Origin: Gammaproteobacteria bacterium
GTDB lineage: Bacteria; Pseudomonadota; Gammaproteobacteria; Pseudomonadales; Azotimanducaceae
Length of the DNA: 5,744 bases
Assembly (NCBI GenBank): GCA_028821035.1
Contig: JAPPHP010000272.1
Location: 1 to 5,744 of the forward strand
Reading direction: 5' to 3'
Shown: in pieces, positions 4,219 to 5,744 of the stretch
Layout of the letters: every line of letters begins with the position of its first letter
Position numbering within the stretch: the first letter of the stretch is position 1
Made by a program: the position numbers and the translations under genes
The notes under the pieces: generated by a model
What the model was told of the DNA's origin: nothing
Database searches by the model: none
Seen by the model: only the letters and a program-made list of their open reading frames with translations

Positions 4219-5744
4219 ATGCTGAGATTCGCCGTACTCACCCTGGCCGTCGGAACCGCCGCCGGTTCGCCCGTACTCGCCGCGGACGACGCGTCGCCCG
4301 GCGAAGACACGCCCGTCCTCGAGGAAATCGTGGTCCGCGCCACCTTCCGCGGTGACGACCTGTCCCGGGTGCCTTCGAGCATCGCCGTCGTTCCGGCGGA
4401 GGCGATCGCGCGGCGGGGCGCGACGCATCTCGAGGAGATCCTCGACATGATGCCCAACGTCAACTACGCGAAGGGCGCGTCCCGGGCCCGGTTCCTGCAG
4501 ATCCGGGGCATTGGCGAGCGGGGGCAGTTCAGCGAGCCGCTCAATTCGTCCGTCGGACTGGTGGTCGACGGCGTCGACCTGTCCGGCATCGGCACCGTGG
4601 CGACGCTGTTCGATGTCGAGCAGGTGGAAGTGCTGCGCGGGCCGCAGGGGACGCGCTATGGCGCGAACGCGCTGGCGGGGCTGGTCAACGTCGTGACGCG
4701 GCAGCCGACGGACACCTTCGAAGGCCGGGTGGAACTGTCCGGCGGCAACTACGGAGCGCTCGGGGCCGGCGCGGTGGTGTCGGGGCCGTTGGGCGACGGC
4801 GTACGGGGCCGGCTGGCGGCGCGTGCCGACCGGGCGGACGGCTTCATCGAGAACGACTACCTGAACGCCGACGACACCGACAACATCGACGAGACCACCG
4901 TGCGCGGCAGGCTGTCCTGGGACGCGGACGCATCGACGGTGATCGACGTGTCCGCCGGGTACGTCGACGCCGACAACGGCTACGACGCCTTCTCGCTCGA
5001 CAACGTCCGCACCACGCTGGCGGACGAGCCCGGCCACGATCGCCAGCGGACGGTCTACGGGTCGGGTGCGGTGGCGTGGTCGGGCAACCCGGCATTCACG
5101 GTGCAGGCCCACCTCGGCATGGCGGAGTCGGACATCGCGTACGGCTACGATGCGGACTGGGTGTTCGTGGGCTTCCACCCCTGGGGCTACTCGGGCACCG
5201 ACGAGTACCTGCGCGACCGGAGCACGGTGACCGCGGAGGTGCGCGTGACGTCGCAGGAGGCCGGCCGGCTGTTCGGCGGCTCGACGGCATGGACCGTCGG
5301 GGCGTACGCGATGCGCCAGGACGTGGAGTTGACGCGGCGCTCGACCTTCATCGACGCCGACTTCGAGAGCGACTACGGGATCGACCGCGAGGCGCTGTTC
5401 GGACAGACGGAAACCGCCCTCGGCGCCCGGTCCACGCTGACGTTTGGACTGCGCCTTGAGCGGCACTCCGCGTCCTACGACGACAGCGCGGGGGTGCGCG
5501 CCGGGCCCGACGACAGCCTGGTCGGCGGCCGCGTGGCCCTCGACCGCACCCTCGGCGCCGGCGTGGTCGCCTACGGTTCCGTATCGCGTGGCTACAAGGC
5601 GGGGGGCTTCAACATCGACGGGAGCCTGCCCCCGCACCTGCGCTCCTACGATCCCGAGATCCTATGGAACTACGAGGCGGGACTGAAGTCCGGCGCGCTC
5701 GACGGACGCCTGCGCGTGCGGGGCGCCGTCTTCCACATGCGGCG
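4219..5744 (+). CDS. TPP-riboswitch-controlled TonB-dependent receptor, probable thiamin-related importer (TBDR-C; 3' end outside window)
   Basis: The frame stays open from ATG 4219 to the window edge: 508 complete codons of a receptor that probably has about 650-750. Residues 1-21 form a signal peptide (LRF start, hydrophobic core, PVLA end, cleavage before Ala22-Asp23). The TonB-box-like LEEIVVRA is at 34-41. The plug domain spans about 46-160 and ends with VEVLRGPQGTRYGANALAG (136-154) and VNVVT (156-160). Barrel strands follow, including SGGNYGALG (174-182) and YGSVSRGYKAGGFN (452-465). No signalling extension is present. It is less similar to TBDR-A and TBDR-B than they are to each other. 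The TPP riboswitch directly upstream predicts uptake of thiamin, its phosphates or a precursor; TPP-regulated TonB receptors have been predicted in other Gram-negative bacteria by comparative genomics. An acidic stretch (211-225) and an aromatic GFHPWGY segment (318-324) lie in likely loops. The family is certain; the substrate is inferred from regulation only. Confidence 0.93.
   Translation, partial: MLRFAVLTLAVGTAAGSPVLAADDASPGEDTPVLEEIVVRATFRGDDLSRVPSSIAVVPAEAIARRGATHLEEILDMMPNVNYAKGASRARFLQIRGIGERGQFSEPLNSSVGLVVDGVDLSGIGTVATLFDVEQVEVLRGPQGTRYGANALAGLVNVVTRQPTDTFEGRVELSGGNYGALGAGAVVSGPLGDGVRGRLAARADRADGFIENDYLNADDTDNIDETTVRGRLSWDADASTVIDVSAGYVDADNGYDAFSLDNVRTTLADEPGHDRQRTVYGSGAVAWSGNPAFTVQAHLGMAESDIAYGYDADWVFVGFHPWGYSGTDEYLRDRSTVTAEVRVTSQEAGRLFGGSTAWTVGAYAMRQDVELTRRSTFIDADFESDYGIDREALFGQTETALGARSTLTFGLRLERHSASYDDSAGVRAGPDDSLVGGRVALDRTLGAGVVAYGSVSRGYKAGGFNIDGSLPPHLRSYDPEILWNYEAGLKSGALDGRLRVRGAVFHMR

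Noticed and set aside
4026..4463. N-terminal extension of the flavodoxin frame to a 324-residue protein
   Set aside because: The extra part is antisense to the TPP aptamer and TBDR-C signal and plug region. It has no flavodoxin similarity, and a strong Shine-Dalgarno supports a start at 4025.
3337..5637. 766-residue open frame on the minus strand across flavodoxin and TBDR-C
   Set aside because: It overlaps the real flavodoxin gene in another frame and runs antisense to TBDR-C and the riboswitch, with low-complexity Arg/Gly/Ala-rich content.

Overview
The window comes from a GC-rich Gram-negative bacterium. It encodes TonB-dependent outer-membrane receptors with Sec signal peptides, which need an outer membrane. 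Nothing in it fixes the taxon. The flavodoxin-like protein and the receptor style fit a high-GC proteobacterium, perhaps a gammaproteobacterium, but that is inference.

Layout, left to right. (1) Bases 1-807 are the 3' third of a TonB-dependent receptor (TBDR-A), cut by the window start and followed by a strong intrinsic terminator at 840-875. (2) A TTGACA-type promoter and a GC-rich leader precede a complete second receptor, TBDR-B (1045-3402). It is a clear paralogue of TBDR-A, with over half of the aligned C-terminal residues identical by eye. (3) A convergent, minus-strand gene for a small flavodoxin-fold protein (3489-4025) is separated from TBDR-B by 86 bases holding hairpins and a short tandem repeat. 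(4) Divergent from it, an extended -10 promoter leads into a textbook thiamin pyrophosphate (TPP) riboswitch (about 4066-4153). (5) The riboswitch leader runs into a third receptor, TBDR-C, which starts at 4219 and is cut by the window end.

The most informative element is the riboswitch-receptor pair. TBDR-C is predicted to be made when cellular TPP is low, so it is probably an outer-membrane importer for thiamin, a thiamin phosphate or a thiamin precursor. The leader also shows a plausible translational switch. An 8-base C-rich segment is perfectly complementary to the 3' side of the aptamer, and overlapping bases can instead pair with the Shine-Dalgarno sequence of TBDR-C. No terminator-like T-run lies between aptamer and gene.

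TBDR-A and TBDR-B look like a tandem duplication with diverged surface loops, and their substrates cannot be read from the sequence. No FecA-type signalling extension is present on TBDR-B or TBDR-C, the two receptors whose N-termini are visible. I see no tRNA, rRNA, CRISPR array, insertion sequence or transposase. The riboswitch-plus-receptor combination is a known theme rather than a new system. The new elements here are the specific switch architecture, the loop differences between the paralogues, and the crowded divergent control region.
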